This document shows positions 49,945 to 56,563 of a stretch of 64,000 nt of DNA, in pieces. Made by a program: the position numbers and the translations under genes. Each line of letters opens with the position of its first letter. Positions within the stretch are counted from its first letter, which is position 1. The stretch is from Hyphomicrobiales bacterium (GTDB lineage: Bacteria; Pseudomonadota; Alphaproteobacteria; Rhizobiales; Rhizobiaceae). A model generated the notes under the pieces. It saw nothing but the letters and a program-made list of their open reading frames with translations. It was not told where the DNA came from and did no database searches. The DNA lies in NCBI GenBank assembly GCA_900470285.1, contig UCAG01000016.1:186001-250000 (forward strand). The letters run 5' to 3'.

Positions 49945-50067
49945 ATGGCTACAATCCGGAAACTACGTGGACGCCGGCAAGCACAAGTGCGCAGACGCAG
50001 AAGAAGTATCGCCATCTGTGTTGTTGATAAAAACGACTATCCTTTGCAGAAATCTCAAAACCTATAA
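49945..50067 (+). pseudogene. Truncated tyrosine-recombinase (integrase) N-terminus
   Basis: A 40-codon frame opening MATIRKLRGRRQAQVRRR, preceded by GGAG. The string closely matches the first residues of many phage/ICE tyrosine integrases (MATIRKLRGRWQAQVRR type, the start of the SAM-like N-domain). After about residue 18 the match ends and unrelated codons run to a stop. I read it as a remnant of an integrase. No catalytic domain follows in any frame. Confidence 0.55.
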
Positions 50068-50111
50068 TTGCGACCTAAGTGAAAGATATTTTCATGAGGA
50101 ATATTGCATTG

Positions 50112-50130
50112 ACGTAAGATGGCAAGATTA
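50112..50130 (+). promoter_or_regulatory. Candidate AraC operator, site 1
   Basis: ACGTAAGATGGCAAGATTA, 62 bases before the barrel gene at 50192; 17 of 19 positions match site 3 (52218) and the core TGGCAAG matches site 2 (51088). Conservation in front of three neighbouring genes, one of them an AraC regulator, suggests a shared operator. Confidence 0.5.
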
Positions 50131-50191
50131 AGACACCCTCCGCACCTAAAGCGATAAGTATGAAGTTACTTATCGGGAGGCCTTGAAAAGG

Positions 50192-51019
50192 ATGAGCGCA
50201 AATAGTTTAGTCTATGAGCTTAAAAAGCCATATATTCACACTTTATCATTAGCTCTTTTCCTTGCTCTGAACGCGACCACAGCATGGTCGCAACCTTCTG
50301 CCGAAGATTTATCGCAGCAATTAGCCAATCCGCTGGCAAGCCTGATCAGCGTTCCCTTTCAAAACAATTTTGACTTCAGAGCTGGCCCTGATCAAAAAGG
50401 TTTCTCCTACGGCCTTAACATTCAACCTGTCATCCCGTTCAGCCTGAACGAAGACTGGAACATTATTTCACGTACAATTATCCCGATAGCCTATCGGGAT
50501 TACATGCCGGACGGAAGTGTTGCAGGTTTGGGTGATATTAATGCCAGTCTTTTCCTGTCACCAAAACAAAGCGGCCCCAGCGGTTTAATCTGGGGTGTTG
50601 GTCCTGTCTTTCTTCTGCCAACGGCAACCGATGACTATCTGGGCGGCGGGAAACTCGGATTAGGACCAACTGCTGTCGCTTTGATCCAGCGAGATGACTG
50701 GACTGTTGGTGCTCTGGGCAATCATATTTGGTCTGTTGCAGGCTCTTCGAACAGGCAGGATATTAGTTCCAGCATGCTTCAGCCGTTTGTTTCATATAAT
50801 TTAGGCCACGGAAGATCAGTGTCTCTCAGCCTTGATTCAACGTATAATTGGGAAGCCAGCCAATGGACATTGCCGATTAATCTGGATGCTACACAGGTTT
50901 TCAAAGTTAAAGATCAGGCGATGAGTATTCAGGTGGGCGGGCGTTATTATGCTGACGGCCCTGATGGCAGTGCGAAATGGGGATTACGCACGACCCTGAC
51001 ATTTATGTTTCCCGAATAA
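50192..51019 (+). CDS. Outer-membrane transporter-like beta-barrel protein
   Basis: 275 residues. Signal peptide (HTLSLALFLALNATTAWSQ) followed by ANPLASLISVPFQNNFDFRA and alternating amphipathic strands to a C-terminal aromatic-rich strand (LRTTLTFMFPE). This is the pattern of the barrel family annotated transporter or neuromedin U in proteobacteria (distant from the phenol-degradation meta-pathway porins). The ATG at 50192 is chosen over a TTG at 50183, which is too close to the GGGAGG. A candidate AraC operator lies upstream. Confidence 0.75.
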   Translation: MSANSLVYELKKPYIHTLSLALFLALNATTAWSQPSAEDLSQQLANPLASLISVPFQNNFDFRAGPDQKGFSYGLNIQPVIPFSLNEDWNIISRTIIPIAYRDYMPDGSVAGLGDINASLFLSPKQSGPSGLIWGVGPVFLLPTATDDYLGGGKLGLGPTAVALIQRDDWTVGALGNHIWSVAGSSNRQDISSSMLQPFVSYNLGHGRSVSLSLDSTYNWEASQWTLPINLDATQVFKVKDQAMSIQVGGRYYADGPDGSAKWGLRTTLTFMFPE

Positions 51020-51087
51020 ACGGCCGGATCTGTTCACAGCACAACAATGTCCCGTCATTTCAACAAGTTGTAATTCTCCTGAGACTT

Positions 51088-51104
51088 TGGCAAGGTAAGG
51101 CATC
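51088..51104 (+). promoter_or_regulatory. Candidate AraC operator, site 2
   Basis: TGGCAAGGTAAGGCATC, 25 bases before araC. It resembles site 3 (TGGCAAGATTAGCCATC) at 14 of 17 positions. The position fits autoregulation. Confidence 0.45.
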
Positions 51105-51128
51105 AACCATCTGATCGGGTAAGATGCA

Positions 51129-52130
51129 ATGGCGACCATCCCTATAACGCGAAGCTTGTTTCTTCTTCCTTTTGTAGGGATTCTGGATGAGATTGGTGCC
51201 CCGAGCAGTTCACTTTTAGAGAAATTCCGGCTTCCGCTGAATCTGAATGAACAGAGCAGTTTTTACATTCCGCTCTTGCCTGCACTCAGCTTTATTGAAG
51301 CCGCGCAAAAATCTCAGGATCTGGAAGACTTTAGCTTCCTCGCCGGACAGCGCTTACATTTTTCTCATTTGCGGGAAAGAACGAAGGCTCTGGTTGCCCA
51401 TTCACCAACTTTGCTCGTGGCTTTGCGTCATGCATGTTATTGGGCATCGCGCGAGGATTCAATGCTCAGCATGTGGATCGAGTATGATCAGGATCACATA
51501 CGGGTTTGCAACAGAATTACTTTGCCCGGCAATCATGCATATTTAAAACATGCGCAATGGCTGCAAAATGTTTTCTCTGTCTATATCGCACGGCAGTTTA
51601 CAGGAGCGGGCTGGATGCCGCCGGTTATGGCTTTTGAAGCCGGTTACACGCCGAGCGCGGCGACACAATCCTGCTGGCCAAATGTGCAATTTCTCTCAGA
51701 CCAGCAGGCTTCCTGGATCAGTATACCCAATTCCTGTCTCAGCCTGCCCTATCATGCAAACACCCTATATTCCCCATGTCACGCCCCTGAAGATGAACCT
51801 ACCGGCTATGAGATTGTAGAAACCCTGAAACTGATGCTGCCCTCCTATCTGGATGGTGGCATTCCGACACTCGCGCAGGTAGCGGAGATGGCAGGGGTCA
51901 GCCCGCGTACTTTCCAACGCAAACTCTCAAGTGTTGATTTCGTATATTCGGATATACTCGACACCATAAGATTTGAACGCTCAAGCGCACTGCTACGTGA
52001 GACAGATGCCAAAATAATTGATATTGCTTTTGCGTCCGGATATTCCGACCCCGCTCATTTTAGTCGCGCATTTCGTCGGATTGCAGGGATCACACCGAGG
52101 CAGTTTCGTGAGCAATCACAACAGAATTAA
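51129..52130 (+). CDS. AraC-family transcriptional regulator
   Basis: 333 residues: an N-terminal ligand-binding domain of the Arabinose_bd type (PF12625-like, about 15-200) and two C-terminal helix-turn-helices, AEMAGVSPRTFQRKLSS and IAFASGYSDPAHFSRAFRRI followed by GITPRQFREQ. It lies between the barrel gene and the DUF1254 gene, all on one strand; shared upstream sequence motifs suggest that it controls both and itself. Effector unknown. No ribosome site is strong at 51129, but the family start fits. Confidence 0.92.
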   Translation: MATIPITRSLFLLPFVGILDEIGAPSSSLLEKFRLPLNLNEQSSFYIPLLPALSFIEAAQKSQDLEDFSFLAGQRLHFSHLRERTKALVAHSPTLLVALRHACYWASREDSMLSMWIEYDQDHIRVCNRITLPGNHAYLKHAQWLQNVFSVYIARQFTGAGWMPPVMAFEAGYTPSAATQSCWPNVQFLSDQQASWISIPNSCLSLPYHANTLYSPCHAPEDEPTGYEIVETLKLMLPSYLDGGIPTLAQVAEMAGVSPRTFQRKLSSVDFVYSDILDTIRFERSSALLRETDAKIIDIAFASGYSDPAHFSRAFRRIAGITPRQFREQSQQN

Positions 52131-52217
52131 GCACTTTATCTGAACGTTTCCAAAGTACTCAATGTCATTCACCTGTTGTGCATAAGCATATAACAGAGTG
52201 CCGCTTAATTAAGGTTG

Positions 52218-52241
52218 GCGTAAAATGGCAAGATTAGCCAT
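52218..52241 (+). promoter_or_regulatory. Candidate AraC operator, site 3
   Basis: GCGTAAAATGGCAAGATTA (52218-52236) extended to CCAT; it contains the inverted repeat ATGGC-AAGATTA-GCCAT. About 150 bases before the DUF1254 gene; 17/19 identical to site 1. Confidence 0.5.
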
Positions 52242-52391
52242 CCTCTTCTGCTAACAATAATCTGAATATAGCCTGTCAACCGGACTGCCTGATCGGCTGG
52301 TCATTGTCCGGCTTGCCGGTGTTTGCATGTTTCGTGTTTTCCTTAGCAGATAACACGGCTCGTTAATCAGATTAAATGAAGAGGTATATCC

Positions 52392-53426
52392 ATGTTTCGC
52401 TCCTTTGGAATGAGCTTAGCAATTACTGCGACCCTGTTGACGAGCACGGCATATGCCGAAACATCGGGTGATAAAGTACCCGTCACCGTTGAAAACTTCA
52501 CCCGGGCGGAGACCGACCACTATCTCGCTGCTAATGTCAAACTCATTGGCAGTCTTGGCAAGTTTCAGCATTCCCGCAAGCCGGTAGCAATTGATGCACA
52601 AACCGTCATCCGTATGAACAGGGATACACTCTATTCCTTTGCTGTGTTCGATCTTACCGGCGGACCGGTAACACTCTCTTTACCTGACACTGAAGAACGC
52701 TATATGTCGATGATGGTCGTTGATCAGGATCATTATTTGCCGGTTTTCGCCTATGGAACAGATCCCGTTACATTGACACAAGAATCTGTGGGCACACGCT
52801 ATGTGTTTGTAGCTATCCGGACACTGGTTGATCCGAATGATCCGAAGGATCTCGCCGCAGTTCACAAACTGCAGGATGCCATCAAGGTCGAGCAGAAAGA
52901 CATAGGTAAGCTTGAACTCCCGAACTGGGATGATGAAAGTCTTACAGATATTCGCAATGCACTGCTATCACTTACAAAGCATCAAACATCGTATAACGGC
53001 TCCTTTGGAAAGCGTGATCAGGTTGAACCGATCCATCATTTAATCGGCACAGCTTCCGGTTGGGGCGGCATTCCTGATAGCGATGTCCTCTATCCGAGCT
53101 ATACACCTGAGAAAAACGACGGAAAAACAGTTTACTCGCTGACTATACCTAAGAGTGTTCCTGTGAAGGCTTTCTGGTCAATCAGTGTTTACAACGCAAA
53201 AGGCTTCTTTGAGAAAAACGACTATAATGCTTATTCGATCAACAATCTAACCGCAAAAAAGAATGCTGACGGATCAGTCGCGGTTCAGTTTGGCGGCTGT
53301 GACGGTAAAATCGCCAACTGTCTGCCGGTTGTTGACGGATGGAACTATACAGTACGGCTTTATCGCCCTGATCCGGTTTTGGTGAGTGGTGAGTGGAAGT
53401 TCCCGGAAGCAAAGCCCCTTAACTAA
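52392..53426 (+). CDS. DUF1254/DUF1214 periplasmic protein
   Basis: 344 residues with a signal peptide (MSLAITATLLTSTAYA). FTRAETDHYLAANVKLIG and VIRMNRDTLYSFAVFDL form the DUF1254 part; FWSISVYNAKGFFEKNDYNAYSINN and the C-terminal WNYTVRLYRPDPVLVSGEW the DUF1214 part. The family is widespread and its biochemical role is unsettled. It starts a set of three exported proteins in a row (DUF1254, acid phosphatase, barrel) with 50-bp gaps, probably one operon. Confidence 0.85.
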   Translation: MFRSFGMSLAITATLLTSTAYAETSGDKVPVTVENFTRAETDHYLAANVKLIGSLGKFQHSRKPVAIDAQTVIRMNRDTLYSFAVFDLTGGPVTLSLPDTEERYMSMMVVDQDHYLPVFAYGTDPVTLTQESVGTRYVFVAIRTLVDPNDPKDLAAVHKLQDAIKVEQKDIGKLELPNWDDESLTDIRNALLSLTKHQTSYNGSFGKRDQVEPIHHLIGTASGWGGIPDSDVLYPSYTPEKNDGKTVYSLTIPKSVPVKAFWSISVYNAKGFFEKNDYNAYSINNLTAKKNADGSVAVQFGGCDGKIANCLPVVDGWNYTVRLYRPDPVLVSGEWKFPEAKPLN

Positions 53427-53479
53427 GCTTAACCGGCAAACACAGACGCGATCCGGATCCACCATTCGAGGAACATAAA

Positions 53480-54295
53480 ATGCCTTCAAAGGTCTGTCAC
53501 GCCGTCGTCTTTGCGACCATGTCTTTGTCTGCCCCAAATATAGCTCTGGCGGAAACCGCGCCAGGGCCGAAGGTGACAGACCCTCATTTCCATCTGACAC
53601 CGGGATATTTGCAGACGAGTGATTTGCCGGACAGTCTTGTTTTGCTGGGCGCTCCCCCGGCAAAGGGAAGTGCTGCACTGGCGCGCGATGAAGCCGCGAG
53701 AGGAGCAACAATTCCGCTTCGCGGCAAAGCGCGCTGGAACCTTGCACGAACAGATGCAGACTTGCAATTTCCTCAGCCAGCGAAGAATTTTTCCTGCGCG
53801 ATGCGCGTGGATATCAGCGAAGAGAAAACACCGCATATTTACCGTCTGATGGAGAGGGTTCTGACGGATGCGGGGCTTTCAACCTATGGCGTTAAAAATA
53901 AATATAACAGAGTCCGTCCTTTCATTGTGCATAATGAAGGCACTTGCCAGCCAGACGAGGAAGATGTGTTACGTCATGACGGATCGTATCCGTCAGGACA
54001 CACGGCTGCGGGTTGGGCTTGGGCGCTCACGCTGGCAGAAGTCAATCCGAAACGAACCGATGAGTTGCTTAAACGCGGCCTGTCATTCGGACAAAGCCGG
54101 GTGATTTGTAATGCGCATTGGCAAAGCGATGTTGATGCAGGCCGCATTATGGCTGCCGCTACAGTGGCCAGATTGCACAGTAATCCTGAATTTCTTGCCG
54201 ACATTCAGGGAGCGCGGAAAGAGCTGGAGACAGCGAGTGCTCCGGTTAAAGACTGTGTTGCGGAAAACAAAATACTTTCAGAGTCAGAGCACTAA
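53480..54295 (+). CDS. Class A non-specific acid phosphatase (PAP2)
   Basis: 271 residues, signal peptide cleaved after about residue 24 (SLSAPNIALAE). The vanadium-type phosphatase signature is complete: KYNRVRPF (Lys, Arg), GSYPSGHTAAGW (Ser-Gly-His) and SRVICNAHWQSDVDAGR (Arg, nucleophile His, Asp). It hydrolyses phosphomonoesters in the periplasm, as PhoN/PhoC. GC and codon use look like the neighbouring accessory genes. It follows the DUF1254 gene by 53 bases. Confidence 0.93.
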   Translation: MPSKVCHAVVFATMSLSAPNIALAETAPGPKVTDPHFHLTPGYLQTSDLPDSLVLLGAPPAKGSAALARDEAARGATIPLRGKARWNLARTDADLQFPQPAKNFSCAMRVDISEEKTPHIYRLMERVLTDAGLSTYGVKNKYNRVRPFIVHNEGTCQPDEEDVLRHDGSYPSGHTAAGWAWALTLAEVNPKRTDELLKRGLSFGQSRVICNAHWQSDVDAGRIMAAATVARLHSNPEFLADIQGARKELETASAPVKDCVAENKILSESEH

Positions 54296-54343
54296 AATCT
54301 TTTCGCAAATGAACGACCTGATTGTGCATTCAGGGGGATGATA

Positions 54344-55141
54344 ATGTTTCACTACCGGCTATTCGCTTTTTCACTGGTTGCACTTTTGGGTCAGCAATAT
54401 GTGGCTGTTGCTGCGGATATTCCGGTAGCACCGGTCACGGCTGAATTTGAAAAACAAAATATTAAACCTGACGAATGGAGGTTTAGTGCAAGTCCGTATT
54501 TCTGGGCGGCAGGCATCAGCGGTACTGCCGGACAGTTCGGACTGCCACCTGTGAAAATGAAGTCAGACTTTGGCAGCCTGCTAAAGGAGCTGGACTTCTC
54601 ATTCATGGGTGTCGTTGAAGGACATTATGACCGCTACAGCTTGTTAACCGATATTATCTATACAAAAATATCGACGAACGGCGAGACACCTTACGGAGTA
54701 TTGAGCAACAGTGTCGATATTCGTTCTGAGACATTTTCAGGTCTTTTCGGCGCTGGCTATAGCCTGCTTGAAGACGATAAAAGCCGCCTTGATGCCGTTG
54801 CAGGAGCACGCATCTGGTATGCGAGTACAAAAATTGCTTTTGACGGTGGATTATTCGACGGTCACAGTGGACGTGACAGCGCTGCATGGGTCGATGCTGT
54901 AGCAGGCTTAAAAGCAAAATACTTTTTCTCTGATAATTTCTATTTCAGCGGCTGGGGTATTGTCGGAGCCGGTCAGGCTAAAATCGACTGGGATGTAGCC
55001 GGAACATTAGGCTACCAGCTCAAAGATAACTTGTCAGTCGTCGCAGGATATCGCGCACTTGGTGTTGATTACAGTCATGATGGTTTTGTCTATGACGTTG
55101 TACAAAAGGGTCCAATCTTGGGAATGGTTTTTCACTTCTGA
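54344..55141 (+). CDS. Outer-membrane beta-barrel protein
   Basis: 265 residues. Signal peptide (LFAFSLVALLGQQYVAVAAD), then WRFSASPYFWAAGISGTAGQ and repeated amphipathic strands with aromatic ends, closing with GPILGMVFHF, a typical terminal strand (Phe last). It resembles the small porin-like outer-membrane proteins whose sequence starts with W-x-F-x-A-x-P-Y-x-W. Start: ATG at 54344 after GGGGG; an ATG two codons upstream is possible. Last gene of the exported-protein cluster; a weak terminator-like hairpin is at 55308-55330. Confidence 0.82.
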   Translation: MFHYRLFAFSLVALLGQQYVAVAADIPVAPVTAEFEKQNIKPDEWRFSASPYFWAAGISGTAGQFGLPPVKMKSDFGSLLKELDFSFMGVVEGHYDRYSLLTDIIYTKISTNGETPYGVLSNSVDIRSETFSGLFGAGYSLLEDDKSRLDAVAGARIWYASTKIAFDGGLFDGHSGRDSAAWVDAVAGLKAKYFFSDNFYFSGWGIVGAGQAKIDWDVAGTLGYQLKDNLSVVAGYRALGVDYSHDGFVYDVVQKGPILGMVFHF

Positions 55142-55419
55142 TATTCCGATCCTCCAGAAATCCTCCTGTATAAATTGGCAGAACTTCTTTTGATAGAAAT
55201 CCGAAGCTGCCAAGATGAAGTTGCAATTAAATAAGCTGGATAACTTGAGCACTATTTTACCTGCGTTTTAAGCCTGGGTAGAGCAACTCATTTCCGATCT
55301 ATTATCCAAAGCACCTTATGGTAAGCTTTGTTTATTCGGACAGGCTTGCCGGCTTTATGGCTTTACCGCTTCGCAAATTTGCGGGCCGCTGACCGGGCAT
55401 AAATCGACGCCTTGTTAGC

Positions 55420-55444
55420 AAAAAAATCCCGCTCAAAGAGCGGG
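55420..55444 (-). terminator. Minus-strand intrinsic terminator in the junction region
   Basis: CCCGCTC-AAA-GAGCGGG, followed on the minus strand by ATTTTTTT. No convincing gene precedes it now, so it may be left from a lost one. Confidence 0.7.
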
Positions 55445-55594
55445 CTGTTTGTTTTGTTGGCGTTTTTTTGTCCTGTTCGTGTGGCCATCGATAGTCAATC
55501 GCTTGCGTATCGGTTTCAGTTTGAACGGGCTGTTCTAATAGCTTGTCTTCAGTGAGAAGAGCCATTGTATTTCAGGTATTTTTCATGGGAGATT

Positions 55595-55616
55595 TGGTTG
55601 CGTGGGCACGCAACCA
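55595..55616. repeat. 22-bp near-perfect palindrome
   Basis: Arms TGGTTGCGTG (55595-55604) and CACGCAACCA (55607-55616), perfectly complementary, with a 2-base GG centre. Too short a loop for an RNA hairpin; more like a dimeric protein binding site or recombination site. Confidence 0.7.
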
Positions 55617-55882
55617 CCGATATCGACATTCATTGGTAGTACCGATCTAGCAGCTATTTAAAGAGTGTACTCATCGCGTTTTCCGATAAATCTATACGCA
55701 TTATGCAACAAAACAACCACGTTGCCACAATTATTGATGTTGCGGTCAAGAGGGGCCTGCTATTCAATGTGAGTACCAACGCACCTGTTCGACTGCCTAT
55801 CAAAGTACCTACCAATAGTATTTTTGCCTCCTCTACGAGCTAGGCAACGTGAATTTTCCATCAGCGTCGTATTTGCACCGCA

Positions 55883-56179
55883 TTACATACAGGATCGCTG
55901 TACTACCTGAACTCCCTCAAGATCCGCGTCCCAGGAGCACTGATATATGACATAATATCGCCCGTCATAGACAGTGGTGTGCTCAAGTGTTATCGCTTCA
56001 TAGTTCACATCAAGGTCAACTTCAGGAAGCTTTTCATGGGAAGGCCGAGCAACTAATCCCAAATCAGAGATAAGCAAACCAACTATAATGCCAAGAAACA
56101 CATATATACGACGCCCCCCCCCTATCAAACGCACCCTATACTTGACTACAATCTGTTCGTAAAATACCACATATCGCAC
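55883..56179 (-). CDS. Small hypothetical membrane protein
   Basis: Up to 98 residues, no family recognised. One hydrophobic segment (VFLGIIVGLLISDLGLVA, about 27-44) is preceded by a basic region, then a polar domain with YVIYQCSWDADLEGVQVVQR and two Cys. The start is a GTG without a clear ribosome site. A run of nine Cs (56114-56122, Gs in the gene) lies just before the membrane segment and could shift the frame. Divergent from the regulator remnant at 56218. Confidence 0.35.
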   Translation of the reverse strand: MRYVVFYEQIVVKYRVRLIGGGRRIYVFLGIIVGLLISDLGLVARPSHEKLPEVDLDVNYEAITLEHTTVYDGRYYVIYQCSWDADLEGVQVVQRSCM

Positions 56180-56217
56180 AAGGTAATACTGGGATATATA
56201 GAGAACTAACTATTCTT

Positions 56218-56563
56218 ATGGATACATTTGCACAACGCCTACGAGCTCGCGCTAAACACAACTCGGCATCTCAAACACCGAAGCTGAAAGGCGATTCGGT
56301 TTAGCAAAATGTAGGTACGCACACTACGCTTCTGGTCGGCGAAAACCAAACTTGACGAAGCTCAAATCCATTCCCCCCTTTCAAAGCCCCCTAACTGGTT
56401 GCTTGGCGTGATAGATACCAGCGAGAAGGAACCTAAACAGGCAGATTTGATTGGGCGCTTTGCCAGCGCGGCTACTGACATGGCAATGGAAGAACTTTAA
56501 CTTTACATCATACAGGCCGAAGCGGTTATCGCAGCAAAAAACCTGAACGGGAATAAAGAATAA
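56218..56563 (+). pseudogene. Frameshifted XRE-family repressor, first gene of the defence operon
   Basis: From the ATG at 56218 the frame gives MDTFAQRLRARAK and then shifts; the next frame (from about 56259) gives QLGISNTEAERRFGLAK, then YAHYASGRRKPNLTKLKS, a Cro/CI-type helix-turn-helix; a second shift before 56390 gives NWLLGVIDTSEKEPKQADL, then a TAA at 56498-56500 and, in the same frame, LYIIQAEAVIAAKNLNGNKE to the stop at 56561-56563. That stop overlaps the hsdM ATG (TAATG), so the intact gene was the first of the operon. A C-run at 56373-56378 is a plausible place for the second shift. Confidence 0.75.

Larger units (their letters stand above)
55142..55882. other. Degraded gene-poor junction region
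   Basis: 741 bases between the envelope cluster and the defence operon. Holds a weak plus-strand hairpin (CAAAGC/GCTTTG, 55308-55330), a minus-strand terminator (55420-55444), the palindrome CGCAAA/TTTGCG (55372-55383) and a 22-bp palindrome at 55595. A 77-codon minus-strand frame (55332-55565) reads through that terminator and is not convincing. Near-matching inverted strings ATTGGTAGTACC (from 55631) and GTACCTACCAAT (from 55804) may be relics of element ends. Confidence 0.4.

Noticed and set aside
55332-55565. 77-codon minus-strand ORF in the junction region
   Set aside because: It reads through a strong minus-strand terminator, has no clear ribosome site and no recognised family.
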